From NCBI GenBank assembly GCA_017304675.1, contig JAFKLS010000020.1, positions 196,724-260,723 on the forward strand: a DNA stretch of 64,000 nt, in the 5' to 3' direction. A program made the position numbers and the translations under genes. Below, piece by piece: positions 63,769 to 64,000 of this stretch (position 1 is its first letter; each line of letters starts with the position of its first letter). Source of the DNA: Sphingobacteriia bacterium (GTDB lineage: Bacteria > Bacteroidota > Bacteroidia > Chitinophagales > Chitinophagaceae). The notes below the pieces were generated by a model. The model saw nothing but the letters and a program-made list of their open reading frames with translations, was not told the DNA's origin and searched no databases.

Positions 63769-63907
63769 GCGTACAACAAAGCATTTAAGCAAAGTCGGCG
63801 GACTGTAACGCAATTGCTCATCTCCTTTTCGCTATTAAACTTTTTCAATATTTTCAACAATATATTTTCAAATTCCGCCTCTGCTTAAATGCGAGAACGT
63901 TGGTTGC
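63769..63907 (+). other. attC-like recombination site
   Basis: The site runs from GCGTACAAC (R''-like, 63769-63777) to GTTGGTTGC (R'-like, 63899-63907). Between them GCATTTAAGCA (63781-63791) pairs with TGCTTAAATGC (63882-63892), and GGCGG (63797-63801) pairs with CCGCC (63875-63879). The arms are unequal (5 versus 2 unpaired bases), giving the extrahelical-base asymmetry typical of attC. The loop includes GGACTGTAACGC, reminiscent of V. cholerae repeats. It follows a short gene directly, and a new ORF starts 20 bases after it. Confidence 0.6.
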
Positions 63908-63926
63908 TACTTAAAGGCATTTAAAA

Positions 63927-64000
63927 ATGGATATTAAATATTTTAATTTATTTGACGGCTCATTAGAATTCCACTCCGACAAAATAATAATTTTCGACAA
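63927..64000 (+). CDS. Start of an unknown ORF in the next cassette-like unit (3' truncated)
   Basis: An ORF opens with ATG 20 bases after the attC-like site and stays open for 24 codons to the window edge (MDIKYFNLFDGSLEFHSDKI is the start). The family is not recognisable from so little. The position right after the recombination-like site fits the first gene of the next cassette. Confidence 0.5.
   Translation, partial: MDIKYFNLFDGSLEFHSDKIIIFD

Noticed and set aside
1..64000. CRISPR arrays, insertion sequences, prophage genes, rRNA
   Set aside because: No regularly spaced repeats, transposase, integrase, phage structural genes or rRNA sequence were seen on either strand.

Overview
The window looks like chromosomal DNA from a Bacteroidota bacterium, probably Chitinophagaceae or a close relative. 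The base composition is A+T rich. Promoters match the Bacteroidota -7 element TAnnTTTG, and starts lack Shine-Dalgarno sequences. The gene content also fits: a TonB-dependent receptor with a carboxypeptidase-like N-terminal domain, bacillithiol synthase BshC, the DUF2911 and ThuA families, and short Bacteroidota-type Wza and Wzc proteins. The family-level placement is inference.

Layout. 1-7512: a divalent-metal RND efflux operon (TolC, adaptor, CzcA-like pump), then a two-component system. 7513-12413: an mgtA magnesium P-type ATPase operon with an unusual leader (short Pro-Pro ORF, then a 49-nt hairpin ending at the next start codon), two small proteins, MgtA and an OprB-like porin. 12527-14773: a LytTR regulator with a degenerate receiver, a small beta-barrel protein and an NTF2-like protein. 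14868-29905: a leftward, near-complete Wzx/Wzy-type exopolysaccharide locus. 29906-30981: a 1.1-kb non-coding gap with an AT-rich island, a perfect inverted repeat and a terminator. 30982-36811: an EF-G-like GTPase, a second OprB-like porin, a Trp-rich lipoprotein and an A-type Fe-S carrier.

36929-50460: mostly housekeeping and metabolism (methylmalonyl-CoA mutase catalytic subunit, Dabb protein, ThuA, PdxJ, MgtE, DUF2911/TPR protein, PurE, BshC, RimO, PrfC, M24 peptidase). 50600-56081: a TonB receptor followed by two lipoproteins, one an endonuclease/exonuclease/phosphatase family enzyme. 56078-62274: secreted hydrolases, dihydrolipoyl dehydrogenase, a SAM hydroxide adenosyltransferase and an SDR. 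A tRNA-Lys with a good promoter and terminator follows.

The right end (about 63306-64000) looks like part of a gene-cassette array. A VOC-family gene sits between a GTTGTACGC site and its reverse complement GCGTACAAC. The latter opens an attC-like folded site that ends in GTTGGTTGC, after which another ORF begins and runs off the window. No integrase gene is visible.

The strongest candidates for something undescribed are the mgtA leader and the cassette-like right end.
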